Shown: in pieces, positions 18,823 through 27,157 of the stretch | Numbering within the stretch: the first letter of the stretch is position 1 | Layout of the letters: the number at the start of each line of letters is the position of its first letter | Source of the DNA: Cognatundibacterium crateris | GTDB lineage: Bacteria > Pseudomonadota > Gammaproteobacteria > Burkholderiales > Burkholderiaceae_D | DNA length: 64,000 nucleotides | Assembly: GCF_010078235.1 (NCBI RefSeq) | Contig: NZ_JAABOS010000005.1 | Span: forward strand, 1 to 64,000 | Direction of reading: 5' to 3' | Notes under the pieces: generated by a model | Told to the model about the DNA's origin: nothing | The model's input: the letters and a program-made list of their open reading frames with translations, nothing else | Database searches by the model: none | Program-made: the position numbers and the translations under genes

Positions 18823-19971
18823 ATGAACGTATTTTCCAGCCGCCGCCGCCAGGTCGCCGGTTTACTGGCTGCCTCAGCCATGTTACTGCCATTTAGTGCG
18901 CTGGCAGAGGACGGCGTCAGCGACAGTCAGATACTGTTGGGGCAAACCGTAGGCGTCAGCGGACAGATCGCGGGGCCAGTCAAGGAAATGATGGCCGGTG
19001 CTAATGCCTATTTTGCCAAAACCAATGCGGGTGGCGGTGTACATGGCCGTAAGATAGAACTGATCACGCTGGATGATCAGTTCGATCCGGTCAATGCGGG
19101 GAAAAATGCGGAGCAACTGATACGTAAAGAACGCGTGTTTGCATTGTTCCAAAGTCGTGGCACACCACACACCCAGGCCATACTGCCACTGCTGGCGGAG
19201 AATAAAATTCCGCTGATTGCGCCAAGTACCGGTGCTGCCATATTTCACCAGCCTGTGAACCATTACCTGTTCAATGTAAGGGCCATGTATCAGACCGAAG
19301 TGAAAAAAGCGATTGAACATTTTTCCATGACCGGACTGAAGGATATTGCACTGGCCCATGTCGACGATACCTTTGGTAAAGATGGTTTGACTGGATTTCA
19401 GGAGACCATGCAAAAGCAGGGCTTGAAACCCAGTGCGGTTCTTAGCTATGACAGGGCCAAACCGGATGTGCCTAAGGTAATACAGACACTACACAATTCG
19501 AATGCCAAAGCCCTGATTGTGATTGGCTCTGCGGTGACTACTGCTGAAATTATTAACGGTTTGCGTAAAGCCGGGAATGCCATGCAGATCATGACCTTAT
19601 CCAATAATGCGTCACAGTCCTTCATCGACAGCCTGGGTAACAATGCTCCGGGTATTATCGTTTCGCAGATTATGCCGGCGCCATTTTCCATCACTACCGC
19701 TTTGGGGCAAGAGTTTAAGCAGGCCGCCAAAGAGTACAAATTGCCGGAGTCTTATGCAGCAATGGAAGGCTATGTCTCTGCCAAGCTGATGGTGGAAGGC
19801 TTGCGCAGAGCAGGACGTGGTCTGACCCGTGACGGCTTAATACGCGCATTGGAAGGTATAAAAAAGCATGATCTGGGTGGCATCCTGATACAGTACAGTG
19901 ACAAAGATCACACTGGCAGTGAATTTGTAGAGCTGACCCTGATCGGGCGTGATAAACACTTCATACGCTGA
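18823..19971 (+). CDS. LivK-like periplasmic substrate-binding protein (type 1 fold)
   Basis: A 382-residue protein with a signal peptide (residues 1-29, MNVFSSRRRQVAG... ALAEDG). It has a type I periplasmic-binding-protein domain typical of branched-chain amino acid/amide ABC transporters (VSDSQILLGQTVGVSG near the N-terminus, then FALFQSRGTPHTQAILPLL). AAGGAG lies 7 bases before the ATG. No LivHMGF genes are nearby. It stands directly upstream of a different transporter and a two-component system, so it may be an orphan binding protein or a ligand sensor feeding the DctB-type kinase; that link is inference from position. The ligand cannot be told from sequence. Confidence 0.88.
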   Translation: MNVFSSRRRQVAGLLAASAMLLPFSALAEDGVSDSQILLGQTVGVSGQIAGPVKEMMAGANAYFAKTNAGGGVHGRKIELITLDDQFDPVNAGKNAEQLIRKERVFALFQSRGTPHTQAILPLLAENKIPLIAPSTGAAIFHQPVNHYLFNVRAMYQTEVKKAIEHFSMTGLKDIALAHVDDTFGKDGLTGFQETMQKQGLKPSAVLSYDRAKPDVPKVIQTLHNSNAKALIVIGSAVTTAEIINGLRKAGNAMQIMTLSNNASQSFIDSLGNNAPGIIVSQIMPAPFSITTALGQEFKQAAKEYKLPESYAAMEGYVSAKLMVEGLRRAGRGLTRDGLIRALEGIKKHDLGGILIQYSDKDHTGSEFVELTLIGRDKHFIR

Positions 19972-20100
19972 TACGCTCAGGCTGGTTTTCCGCACGCACC
20001 CGGGGTGTAAAATCCGGTTATCCCGACGATTTTCCACTTTGAGTACTTGTTCAAACTGGTTCATGCTTGAAAAATCAAGGACTTAGTAGCGGGTGGAAAA

Positions 20101-20117
20101 TTGGCACAGTCTTTGCA
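20101..20117 (+). promoter_or_regulatory. Sigma-54 promoter of the ABC transporter/two-component operon
   Basis: TTGGCAC (20101-20107), five bases, TTGCA (20113-20117): a match to the TGGCAC-N5-TTGC consensus with the GG and GC dinucleotides exactly 10 bases apart. The predicted transcript start is about 20128, 29 bases before the ATG at 20157. A sigma-54 activator is encoded at the end of the same operon. Upstream lie two inverted-repeat candidates for activator sites: CTTGA-N4-TCAAG (20066-20079) and the pair TTTTCCAC (20030-20037)/GTGGAAAA (20093-20100). Confidence 0.85.
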
Positions 20118-20156
20118 GTATTAGGAATACATATAAAAAACATCAAGGAGATCAGT

Positions 20157-21128
20157 ATGTTGAAAAAAGCGATGTGCCTGGCAGGTTTATTATCGGTCAC
20201 GCTGGCTGGCAGTGCCGCTGCGCAGGAGGTTGTGCGGCTGGGTAATCTGAAATTTGCGCACTATGGCGCGGTGTCCTATATCAAGGAAATCGCACCTAAG
20301 TGTGGCCTCAAAGTGGAAGAACGCGTGTTTGCCAAAGGTCTGGATGCGATGCAGGCTGTGATCGCCGGTGAACTCGATGTCGGTGCCGTTTCTTCGGAAG
20401 CTGCGATTTCCGGTCGTGCCAGCGGTACACCGCTGTATCTGGTGGCTGGCTTTGCCAAAGGCGGTGCGCGTCTGGTTGGGCGCACTGAGTTGGGCATTAA
20501 GACGGTGAAGGACCTGAAGGGTAAGAAAGTCGGCGTCACGCGCGGTGGCATTCAGGAAATTCTGCTGGCTGCCGAGCTGGCACAGAATGGACTGAGTTAT
20601 TCGGATCAGCCGGGCAAAGATGTACAGATTATTTATCTGGGCTTTCCCGATCTGAATCAGGCACTGCTCGGCAAAAATATCGACGCCATCATGCAGTCCG
20701 AGCCGTATTCTTCACAGGCGATCAATAAGGGCTTTGGTAATGAAATCATCAAGCCCTATGACACACCGATAGGCGAGCCAATACGTACTATGGTGATGAC
20801 AGAAAAGTTCTATAAAGAACGTCGTCCGGTCGCCGAAAAATTCATGCGCTGCTTTGTGGAAGCCACCAAGACTTTCATCGACAAGCCTGAAATCGCCGAA
20901 AAATATGTACGTGAAAATATGTTCAAAGGCCAGATCACGCACGATGACTTTGCTGATGCAATCAGTAATTCGCCTTACAGCTATGATGTGACGCCTGAAC
21001 ATATACAGATCACTACCGATCTGATGCAAAAATATGGCATAGGCAAAATGGCAAAGCCACCAGTCGCTAAAGACTGGGTCAAGACTGATTTGCTGGAGCA
21101 GGCAAAGAAATCACTGGGTATCAAATAA
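20157..21128 (+). CDS. SsuA/NrtA/NMT1-type substrate-binding protein
   Basis: A 323-residue type II periplasmic binding protein of the nitrate/sulfonate/taurine group, with a signal peptide (MLKKAMCLAGLLSVTLAGSAAAQE). The start is ATG 20157 with AAGGAG at about 7 bases; the open frame upstream includes the promoter and is rejected. Typical features are RLGNLKFAHYGAVSYIKE at the mature N-terminus, AVIAGELDVGAVSSEA and DLKGKKVGV. It is the first gene of a sigma-54 transcription unit, followed by a 10-pair hairpin, permease and ATPase. The substrate is not identifiable: sulfonates, nitrate, aromatic acids, pyrimidine precursors and others are all used by this family. Confidence 0.92.
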   Translation: MLKKAMCLAGLLSVTLAGSAAAQEVVRLGNLKFAHYGAVSYIKEIAPKCGLKVEERVFAKGLDAMQAVIAGELDVGAVSSEAAISGRASGTPLYLVAGFAKGGARLVGRTELGIKTVKDLKGKKVGVTRGGIQEILLAAELAQNGLSYSDQPGKDVQIIYLGFPDLNQALLGKNIDAIMQSEPYSSQAINKGFGNEIIKPYDTPIGEPIRTMVMTEKFYKERRPVAEKFMRCFVEATKTFIDKPEIAEKYVRENMFKGQITHDDFADAISNSPYSYDVTPEHIQITTDLMQKYGIGKMAKPPVAKDWVKTDLLEQAKKSLGIK

Positions 21129-21144
21129 TCCGTCTTCATACTGA

Positions 21145-21174
21145 GCAGGTCAGCCTGAAACAAAGCTGACCTGC
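21145..21174 (+). other. Intercistronic hairpin after the binding-protein gene
   Basis: GCAGGTCAGC (21145-21154) and GCTGACCTGC (21165-21174) form a perfect ten-pair stem. TCCG (21129-21132) and CGGA (21175-21178) could close it further. It lacks a T-run. Such stem-loops after binding-protein genes typically stabilise the upstream message so that the binding protein is made in excess. Confidence 0.7.
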
Positions 21175-21199
21175 CGGATAAAATTTTCAAGGAATTTCT

Positions 21200-22018
21200 A
21201 TGAATAGCAAATGGCGTGAAATTGGCGCAGGGCTGATTGTGCCCGTCGTTCTGATCGCACTCTGGCAATGGGTGACCAGTAATGGCTGGGTCAACCCGCA
21301 GGTATTGCCGTCACCGTTGGCAGTCGTTAAAAAATGGATAGAGTATGCGAGCCCGCTGGAAGCCTATGATCCGGCCAGCATGAGTCGTCTGGCCTGGATT
21401 TTTTCTGGTGAGCTGATCCGCGATACTTTAGGCAGTATGTATCGCGTCGTGGTTGGTTTTCTGATCGGCGCCGGACTGGCCTTGCCGCTGGGACTGGCAA
21501 TGGGTTCCAGCCAGCGTGTGTATGCATGGATGAATCCACTGATACAGGTGTTGCGTCCGATTCCACCGATCGCCTACATCCCGCTTTCTATTTTGTGGTT
21601 TGGACTGGGCAATCCTCCGGCGGTTTTCCTGATTTCTATCGGTGCGTTTTTCCCGGTACTGATGAATACCATCGCCGGGGTCAGGCATGTGGATGGTATC
21701 TATATCCGTGCTGCACGCAATCTGGGTGCCAGCCAGACAACCATGTTCTTACGTGTGATGCTGCCAGCGGCTGTGCCCTATATTTTGTCCGGTGTGCGTA
21801 TCGGTATCGGTACCGCTTTTATCGTGGTGATCGTATCGGAAATGATCGCGGTGAATAATGGTCTGGGTTTCCGCATTCTGGAAGCGCGTGAGTACTTCTG
21901 GTCGGACAAAATTATTGCCGGTATGTTCAGCATAGGATTTTTAGGTCTGGCGATCGATCTGGCGATGAATAAACTGAATAACCACTTGTTGCGCTGGCAC
22001 CGTGGATTGGAGAACTGA
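21200..22018 (+). CDS. ABC transporter permease (SsuC/NrtB/TauC type)
   Basis: A 272-residue inner-membrane permease with about six hydrophobic segments. It has the cytoplasmic EAA loop that contacts the ATPase (YIRAARNLGASQTTMFLRVMLP, about residues 170-190), followed by EMIAVNNGLG. The family is BPD_transp_1. AAGGAA lies before the ATG. Its stop codon is one base before the ATPase ATG, so the two are translationally coupled. It partners the binding protein at 20157 and the ATPase at 22020. Confidence 0.93.
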   Translation: MNSKWREIGAGLIVPVVLIALWQWVTSNGWVNPQVLPSPLAVVKKWIEYASPLEAYDPASMSRLAWIFSGELIRDTLGSMYRVVVGFLIGAGLALPLGLAMGSSQRVYAWMNPLIQVLRPIPPIAYIPLSILWFGLGNPPAVFLISIGAFFPVLMNTIAGVRHVDGIYIRAARNLGASQTTMFLRVMLPAAVPYILSGVRIGIGTAFIVVIVSEMIAVNNGLGFRILEAREYFWSDKIIAGMFSIGFLGLAIDLAMNKLNNHLLRWHRGLEN

Positions 22019-22019
22019 G

Positions 22020-22820
22020 ATGACAAACACTGCACAAATTCAAGTTAAGGGCGTCAACAAAATTTTCCGCACCGGCGATAAAGAAGTCGTCGCCTTGCGC
22101 GATATCCAGCTGGAGATTCCGGAAGGGCAGTTTGTCTGTCTGCTGGGGCCTTCCGGTTGTGGCAAATCGACTTTGCTTAACGCTATCGCTGGCTTCTCGC
22201 TGCCAACATCGGGAGAATTGATCGCCAACGGTAAAGCCGTGACCCAGCCGGGGCCGGATCGTGGCATGGTGTTTCAGGAATATGCGCTGTTCCCGTGGAT
22301 GACGGTAGAACAGAACATTGCGTTTGGTCTGGAAATCAAAGGCATGTCCAAAGCTGATATCGCAGCCCGCGTCAGTAAGTTATTGGGTATGCTGGGCTTG
22401 TCGGATTTCCGTCAGCGTTTTCCTAAGGATCTGTCCGGCGGTATGCGCCAGCGGGTAGCGATTGCGCGCGTGCTGGCGCTGGACTCACCTATCATGTTGA
22501 TGGATGAGCCTTTCGGCGCGCTCGATGCGCTGACCAGACGCAATCTGCAGGATGAATTATTACGTATCTGGGCAGAACTGAAAAAGACCATCATCTTCGT
22601 TACGCATAGCATAGAAGAAGCGATTTATCTGGCGGACCGGATTGTCGTGATGACTTATCGTCCGGGAACCGTGAAAAAAGACTTGCTGATCGAAATGCCG
22701 CGTTTACGTGATCCTTCATCGGCGGAATTCAATCAGCTCAAGCGCGAGCTGGGGCAACTGGTGATGGAAGAGCAGCAGCGTCATCACAATGATGAATTAA
22801 AAATGGCCGCAGTGGATTAA
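22020..22820 (+). CDS. ABC transporter ATPase (SsuB/NrtD/TauB type)
   Basis: A 266-residue nucleotide-binding protein. Walker A GPSGCGKST is at 43-51, the signature LSGGMRQR at about 139-146, and Walker B LMDEPFGALD at about 159-168. The EGQFVCLLGPSGCGKS and DRIVVMTYRPG segments are typical of the nitrate/sulfonate/taurine group. The start is ATG 22020 (MTNTAQIQVKG); six more codons are open upstream but lie within the permease gene. It forms a complete importer with the two preceding genes. Confidence 0.94.
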   Translation: MTNTAQIQVKGVNKIFRTGDKEVVALRDIQLEIPEGQFVCLLGPSGCGKSTLLNAIAGFSLPTSGELIANGKAVTQPGPDRGMVFQEYALFPWMTVEQNIAFGLEIKGMSKADIAARVSKLLGMLGLSDFRQRFPKDLSGGMRQRVAIARVLALDSPIMLMDEPFGALDALTRRNLQDELLRIWAELKKTIIFVTHSIEEAIYLADRIVVMTYRPGTVKKDLLIEMPRLRDPSSAEFNQLKRELGQLVMEEQQRHHNDELKMAAVD

Positions 22821-22827
22821 GCTGGCC

Positions 22828-22871
22828 GCGCAGGGGCAAAGTCGGAAATAATACGGTCTTTGCCCCTGCGC
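22828..22871 (+). other. Long intercistronic hairpin before the histidine kinase gene
   Basis: GCGCAGGGGCAAAG (22828-22841) and CTTTGCCCCTGCGC (22858-22871) form a perfect 14-pair stem with a 16-base loop. It lies between the ATPase stop (22820) and the kinase ATG (22880). There is no T-run, so it is not an intrinsic terminator. It ends only eight bases before the kinase start and could limit ribosome access or mark an mRNA processing point. Confidence 0.8.
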
Positions 22872-22879
22872 TACAGAGC

Positions 22880-24712
22880 ATGAATTCCTATAAACGCCAG
22901 ATTGCCATGCTGTTACTTGCCACGCTCGCCGTGGTCAGTATTTTTGCGACCTATCTGTTCTCCAGCTACCAGGCCAGAAAAGATCTGCGGCAGAGTGGTG
23001 AGCGTCAGTTGCAGATGATCGCACTGGATCTGGAGGCGGTGTTGGAGCGGCATGAAACCCTGCCCTACACCTTGTCTTATCTGCCGCAGGTGGCGCAGGT
23101 ATTGGCGCATCCTGAGAATCAGGACGGAATACGCGCACTCAATCAGGATTTGCAGACGATACAGCAACAGGCCAAGATTGCCGCCATCTATCTGATGGAT
23201 GCCCAGGGCAATACGATTGCGGCGAGTAACTGGGATCAGCCGCAAAGTTACATAGGTCAGAACTTCAGTTTTCGTCCCTACTTCCAGGATGTGATGCAAA
23301 GGCGTAATGGGGCTGGCCATTTCTACGCGATCGGTAACACCACGAATATCCCCGGCTATTTTATTTCTCAACCAGTGTTTGCCTCACCCGGGCAACGTGG
23401 CAGCAGCGAGCCTGTGGGTGTGCTGGCGGTCAAAATCAGCCTGCATGAATTTGAAAAAGCCTGGCGCAGCAGCGAAGATCCGATCGCACTCAGCGACCGC
23501 CATGGCGTGGTATTTCTGAGTAACCGCGAAGTCTGGCAGTATCGCAGCCTGCGTCCGCTCGATGCTGAAGTGCAGCGCGATATCCAGGCGACGCTGCAGT
23601 ATTCGGGAAAAACCATCCATGCCATTTCTGCACTGTCAAAAAAAGAACAAAACGGCTACGGCGAATACCTGACGCGTCCGATTGGACGTCTGGGCTGGCA
23701 ATTGATGCTATTTCCCGATGAAGCTAAAGTGAATACGGCTGGGCTGGAAAGCGCGGCCATCGCCTTGCTGTTGTTGCTGGTGCTGGCGACTATCGCTGCC
23801 GCCTGGGATCAGCGTCAGCAACGTTTGCAGGAGCGGATAGTGGCTCAGCAGGCTTTGCAACAGGCGGCCGCGCAGCTGGAACAGCGTATCGCCCAGCGTA
23901 CCCGCGACCTGACCCAGGCGAATGCAGACTGGGAGGCGCAATTCTGCAAATTGCAGCAGACAGAACAGGTGCTGCGCTCTACTCAAAACGAGATGGTACA
24001 GACTGGCAAACTGGCTATGCTGGGTCAGATGGCAGCCGGTATCACACATGAGTTGAATCAGCCGCTGACGGCGATACGGGCTTTTGCCGATAATGCGGAT
24101 GTATATCTGCAGCGCGGTAAGCTTGAACAGGTCAGCGCCAATCTGCACCACATCAGCAGTGCCAGCGAGCGCATGGGTATCATCATCGCCCAGCTCAAGG
24201 GATTCGCGCGCAAGAGCGGTGATCAGCTACGGGCAGTCAATGTCACGCAATCGGTGCATGCTGCCGTCGCTTTATTGCAAAACGACTTGCACAGACTGGG
24301 CTTGCAGCTGGAGCTGCATTTGCCTGAATCCTTGCAAGTCTTAGGCGACAATATACGTCTCGAGCAAGTCATCGTGAACTTGCTCAGGAATGCGATGGAT
24401 GCAGTCGAACAACAGCCGCGCTTATGGATAGAAATACGGGTTAGCGAACAGGCTGGGCAAGTCTGGATACAAATTTCAGACAGTGGTGCCGGTTTGCCGG
24501 ATGCAGTGATCGCACATTTATTTGAGCCCTTCTTCACGACCAAGCCCAGCGGCCAGGGACTGGGTTTAGGACTGGCGATTTCTTCATCGATAGTGCAGGC
24601 TATGAATGGCACGCTGCAGGCTGAAAACCGCGCTGCCGGTGGTGCTTGTTTTACAGTACGCCTGCCGCTGCTGAACGCGGCTTCCGGACAGGATAGAAAG
24701 GAAACAGAGTGA
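22880..24712 (+). CDS. DctB-family sensor histidine kinase
   Basis: A 610-residue membrane kinase. It has TM1 at about residues 9-29, a periplasmic double-Cache sensor (about 30-285), TM2 at about 290-312, a coiled coil (about 315-370), a dimerisation domain with phospho-acceptor H390 in GITHELNQPLTAI, and an HATPase_c domain with N, G1 and G2 boxes (LRNAMDAV, ISDSGAGLP, GLGLGLAIS). This arrangement matches DctB, which senses C4-dicarboxylates. No dicarboxylate carrier is present, and the neighbours are an SsuABC-type importer and a LivK-like protein, so the signal may differ. It overlaps the regulator gene by four bases. A long hairpin precedes the start. Confidence 0.92.
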   Translation: MNSYKRQIAMLLLATLAVVSIFATYLFSSYQARKDLRQSGERQLQMIALDLEAVLERHETLPYTLSYLPQVAQVLAHPENQDGIRALNQDLQTIQQQAKIAAIYLMDAQGNTIAASNWDQPQSYIGQNFSFRPYFQDVMQRRNGAGHFYAIGNTTNIPGYFISQPVFASPGQRGSSEPVGVLAVKISLHEFEKAWRSSEDPIALSDRHGVVFLSNREVWQYRSLRPLDAEVQRDIQATLQYSGKTIHAISALSKKEQNGYGEYLTRPIGRLGWQLMLFPDEAKVNTAGLESAAIALLLLLVLATIAAAWDQRQQRLQERIVAQQALQQAAAQLEQRIAQRTRDLTQANADWEAQFCKLQQTEQVLRSTQNEMVQTGKLAMLGQMAAGITHELNQPLTAIRAFADNADVYLQRGKLEQVSANLHHISSASERMGIIIAQLKGFARKSGDQLRAVNVTQSVHAAVALLQNDLHRLGLQLELHLPESLQVLGDNIRLEQVIVNLLRNAMDAVEQQPRLWIEIRVSEQAGQVWIQISDSGAGLPDAVIAHLFEPFFTTKPSGQGLGLGLAISSSIVQAMNGTLQAENRAAGGACFTVRLPLLNAASGQDRKETE

Positions 24713-26049
24713 CTGTGGCACGTGTCATATTGATAGAAGATGAGCAGGCGGTCCGGCTGGCGACCACGCAAAGTCTGGAGCTCGGTGGCTTTGAAGTCAG
24801 CGCCTATGCCGCGCTGGAACAGGCTCTGCCGCACATTCATGCCGACTATGAAGGCATCGTGGTCAGTGATGTGCGTTTGCCAGGCATGTCCGGACTGGAA
24901 GGACTGGAAAAAATCAGCGCATTGGACAAGGATTTACCCGTGATACTGATCACCGGGCATGGCGATGTGCGCATGGCAGTATCCGCCATGCGTTGCGGTG
25001 CCTACGACTTTATTGAGAAGCCATTTTCCGCTGAGCGCCTCAGCGAAACCTGCAGCCGGGCTCAGGAAAAGCGCCGCCTGGTGCTGGAAAACCGTCAGCT
25101 GCGTCAGACCCTGGCACGTCACCCGGCCACGCCGGAACTGATAGGGCAAAGCCCAGGCATAGAAAAACTGCGTCAGTTTATCCGGCATATCGGGCCGACC
25201 CAGGCGGATGTACTGATACATGGCGCCACCGGTACCGGCAAGGAAGTGGTGGCACGTCAGTTGCATCTGGCCAGCGGCAGGACAGGGGAGTTTGTCGCCA
25301 TCAATTGCGGTGCCTTGCCTGAGTCAGTGTTTGAGAGCGAAATTTTCGGACACGAAGCCGGTGCCTTTACCGGCGCGCAAAAGCGTCGCATCGGTAAGCT
25401 GGAGTATGCAAATGGCGGTACGGTATTTCTGGATGAAATAGAAAGCATGCCGCTGGCTTTGCAAGTGAAGCTGCTGCGCGTGCTGCAGGAACGTAAGCTG
25501 GAGCGGCTGGGCGGTAACGCGCTGATCGATCTCGATTGCCGCATCATTGCGGCCACTAAGTCCGATTTGCTGGCGCTGGCCGCGCAAAATCAATTTCGGG
25601 AAGATTTGTATTTCCGGCTCGCGATAGTCCAGCTTGCCCTGCCACGTTTGCAGGACAGGCGCGAGGATATACCTTTGTTGCTAGCCCACTTTGTACAATT
25701 ATCGGCGCAACGTTTTGCGCGTCCTGTGCCGGACTGGACGCCAGCGCAGATACAGTTGTGGCAGCAAAAAGACTGGCCTGGTAATGTACGCGAATTGCGC
25801 AATTTTTCAGATCAGCTGGTGTTGGGTTTAGTTGATACTGGCGGAAGTGTGCCGGACGGCTCGTCTTCATTGCCAGCCAATGCCGCGCCAGACAGCTTGC
25901 CACGTCAACTGGAGCTGATGGAGATTTCGCTGATTTCCGAGGCGCTGCAAAAGTACCAGTTTCAGGTTGCCGCCGCTGCAGAGGCCTTAGGTATTCCGAA
26001 AAAGACGCTGTATGACAAACTGAAAAAATTCCAGATTGCCTTGCCCTGA
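24709..26049 (+). CDS. DctD/NtrC-family sigma-54 response regulator
   Basis: A 446-residue activator starting with GTG 24709, overlapping the kinase stop. The receiver domain has phospho-acceptor D54 (VSDVRLPGMSG). The AAA+ domain has Walker A GATGTGKE, the sigma-54 contact loop GAFTGA at 218-223, and a GNVRELRN arginine region. A Fis-type helix-turn-helix lies at the C-terminus (AAEALGIPKKTLYDKLKKF). It most probably activates the sigma-54 promoter at 20101, giving positive autoregulation of the whole operon; this is inferred from gene order and the promoter match. Confidence 0.94.
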   Translation: MTVARVILIEDEQAVRLATTQSLELGGFEVSAYAALEQALPHIHADYEGIVVSDVRLPGMSGLEGLEKISALDKDLPVILITGHGDVRMAVSAMRCGAYDFIEKPFSAERLSETCSRAQEKRRLVLENRQLRQTLARHPATPELIGQSPGIEKLRQFIRHIGPTQADVLIHGATGTGKEVVARQLHLASGRTGEFVAINCGALPESVFESEIFGHEAGAFTGAQKRRIGKLEYANGGTVFLDEIESMPLALQVKLLRVLQERKLERLGGNALIDLDCRIIAATKSDLLALAAQNQFREDLYFRLAIVQLALPRLQDRREDIPLLLAHFVQLSAQRFARPVPDWTPAQIQLWQQKDWPGNVRELRNFSDQLVLGLVDTGGSVPDGSSSLPANAAPDSLPRQLELMEISLISEALQKYQFQVAAAAEALGIPKKTLYDKLKKFQIALP

Positions 26050-26062
26050 AACCGTTGGCCGA

Positions 26063-26974
26063 TTAGCGCGATGACTGCATCGTGGCGCTAATGAGCGCTT
26101 GTTGCGCTTGCTGTAAATAGGGCAGCGGATCGATGTCCGTCATGGCGCCGGATTGTTGTATGAACTGGCGCAGCAAGGACACATGTCCGGCACCGTAAAT
26201 CACCAATAAGCGCTCTTGTGGCTGATCTGCCAGCCGCACCAGATTGGCGAAAATTCTCACATTGCGTGCATACCAGTGACCCAGCCAGTTCGCTCCCGGG
26301 CTGGCGTTCTGATCACCCAGCATGGCGTAGTCGAAATACTGGCGCTGACTGTGGGCGATCTCTTGTGGCGTATTGAATTTCACTAGCCAATCCGCGACGC
26401 TGTGTTGCGTCATCCACAGCCCTTCGGCTTTGGCCTGACTGGTATCGCGCATCGCTTGCAGGCGTTCTTGCATCCTGTGCTGCACAGCCCAGCTTTCGTA
26501 ATCGTAGTGATGCAATTCAGCGGGGGGCATGTCATTCCAGTCGACCGCATACACTGTCTGGTGGCCGAGTCTGGCCGCCAGACGGAAGCCCAACTGTTGT
26601 ACCTCATTTTTATTCAGTGCAGCAGCCTGGTCGCGGTAAGCGAGGAAGCGTTGCTGCAGTTTTTCCTGAGCGCGTGCATCTATCTCTACCGCGATTTTTG
26701 TCGGACGGAATGCACTCAGAGCTGCGCATAGCTGTTCGATTTCCTGCTGGCGCTGTGCGGACAGCACATCGGGTGATTCGATATTGACGACATCGCGTCC
26801 GTAATTGGCGAAATGTGAGGTCCCGATCAGCATGATCTGCGGACGTTCGCTGACGCTGCGCTGTCTTAACAGACCGCTTTCTGCAGCCTGACAGGCAGTG
26901 GCGCTGACTGCCCAGCTCACCAGCAGTCCGGCTTGCAGCAGACGGGAGGAAAGGGCGCGTATCTTCAACAACAT
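26063..26974 (-). CDS. DUF5694 protein (TraB/TIKI-like fold), secreted
   Basis: A 303-residue protein with an N-terminal signal sequence (about 1-30; a cysteine in TACQAAESG makes a lipoprotein possible). It then has PQIMLIGTSHFANYGRDVVNIESPD, AFRPTKIAVEID and a late VIYGAGHVSLLRQF. These segments are the hallmark of the DUF5694 group related to TraB/TIKI proteins, some of which are metal-dependent peptidases. Whether this one is an enzyme is unknown. It converges on the two-component operon, the two stops lying 13 bases apart, and an inverted repeat (ATTAGCGC/GCGCTAAT) overlaps its stop. Confidence 0.8.
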   Translation of the reverse strand: MLLKIRALSSRLLQAGLLVSWAVSATACQAAESGLLRQRSVSERPQIMLIGTSHFANYGRDVVNIESPDVLSAQRQQEIEQLCAALSAFRPTKIAVEIDARAQEKLQQRFLAYRDQAAALNKNEVQQLGFRLAARLGHQTVYAVDWNDMPPAELHHYDYESWAVQHRMQERLQAMRDTSQAKAEGLWMTQHSVADWLVKFNTPQEIAHSQRQYFDYAMLGDQNASPGANWLGHWYARNVRIFANLVRLADQPQERLLVIYGAGHVSLLRQFIQQSGAMTDIDPLPYLQQAQQALISATMQSSR

Positions 26975-27100
26975 GTTTACCTTTAATCAATAGAGGGTTT
27001 GTTTGGCTTGCAACTACGTTTATGATGAGATTTGCATGTTTAAGAAGCAATGTTTTTGCGATGAAATGATTATTCTTAGGAATGGAATGCAAAAAACAGA

Positions 27101-27132
27101 TAAAAAAAGCCCCCGTGTATAACGGGGGCTTT
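27101..27132 (-). terminator. Intrinsic terminator for the S46 peptidase gene
   Basis: On the minus strand AGCCCCCGTT and ACGGGGGCT regions pair: GCCCCCGT (27109-27116) faces ACGGGGGC (27122-27129), lengthened by A-T pairs. A run of seven T follows on the minus strand. It begins 26 bases after the gene's stop. Confidence 0.92.
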
Positions 27133-27157
27133 CAGGATCAGACTGGAGCTGGCGTGA

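Noticed and set aside
20067-20156. Upstream extension of the SsuA-type binding protein
   Set aside because: It would contain the sigma-54 promoter and would hide the signal peptide; the ATG at 20157 has AAGGAG.
26061-26095. Intrinsic terminator between the sigma-54 regulator and the DUF5694 gene
   Set aside because: ATTAGCGC/GCGCTAAT forms a stem over the DUF5694 stop codon, but no T-run exists on either side and part of it is coding.
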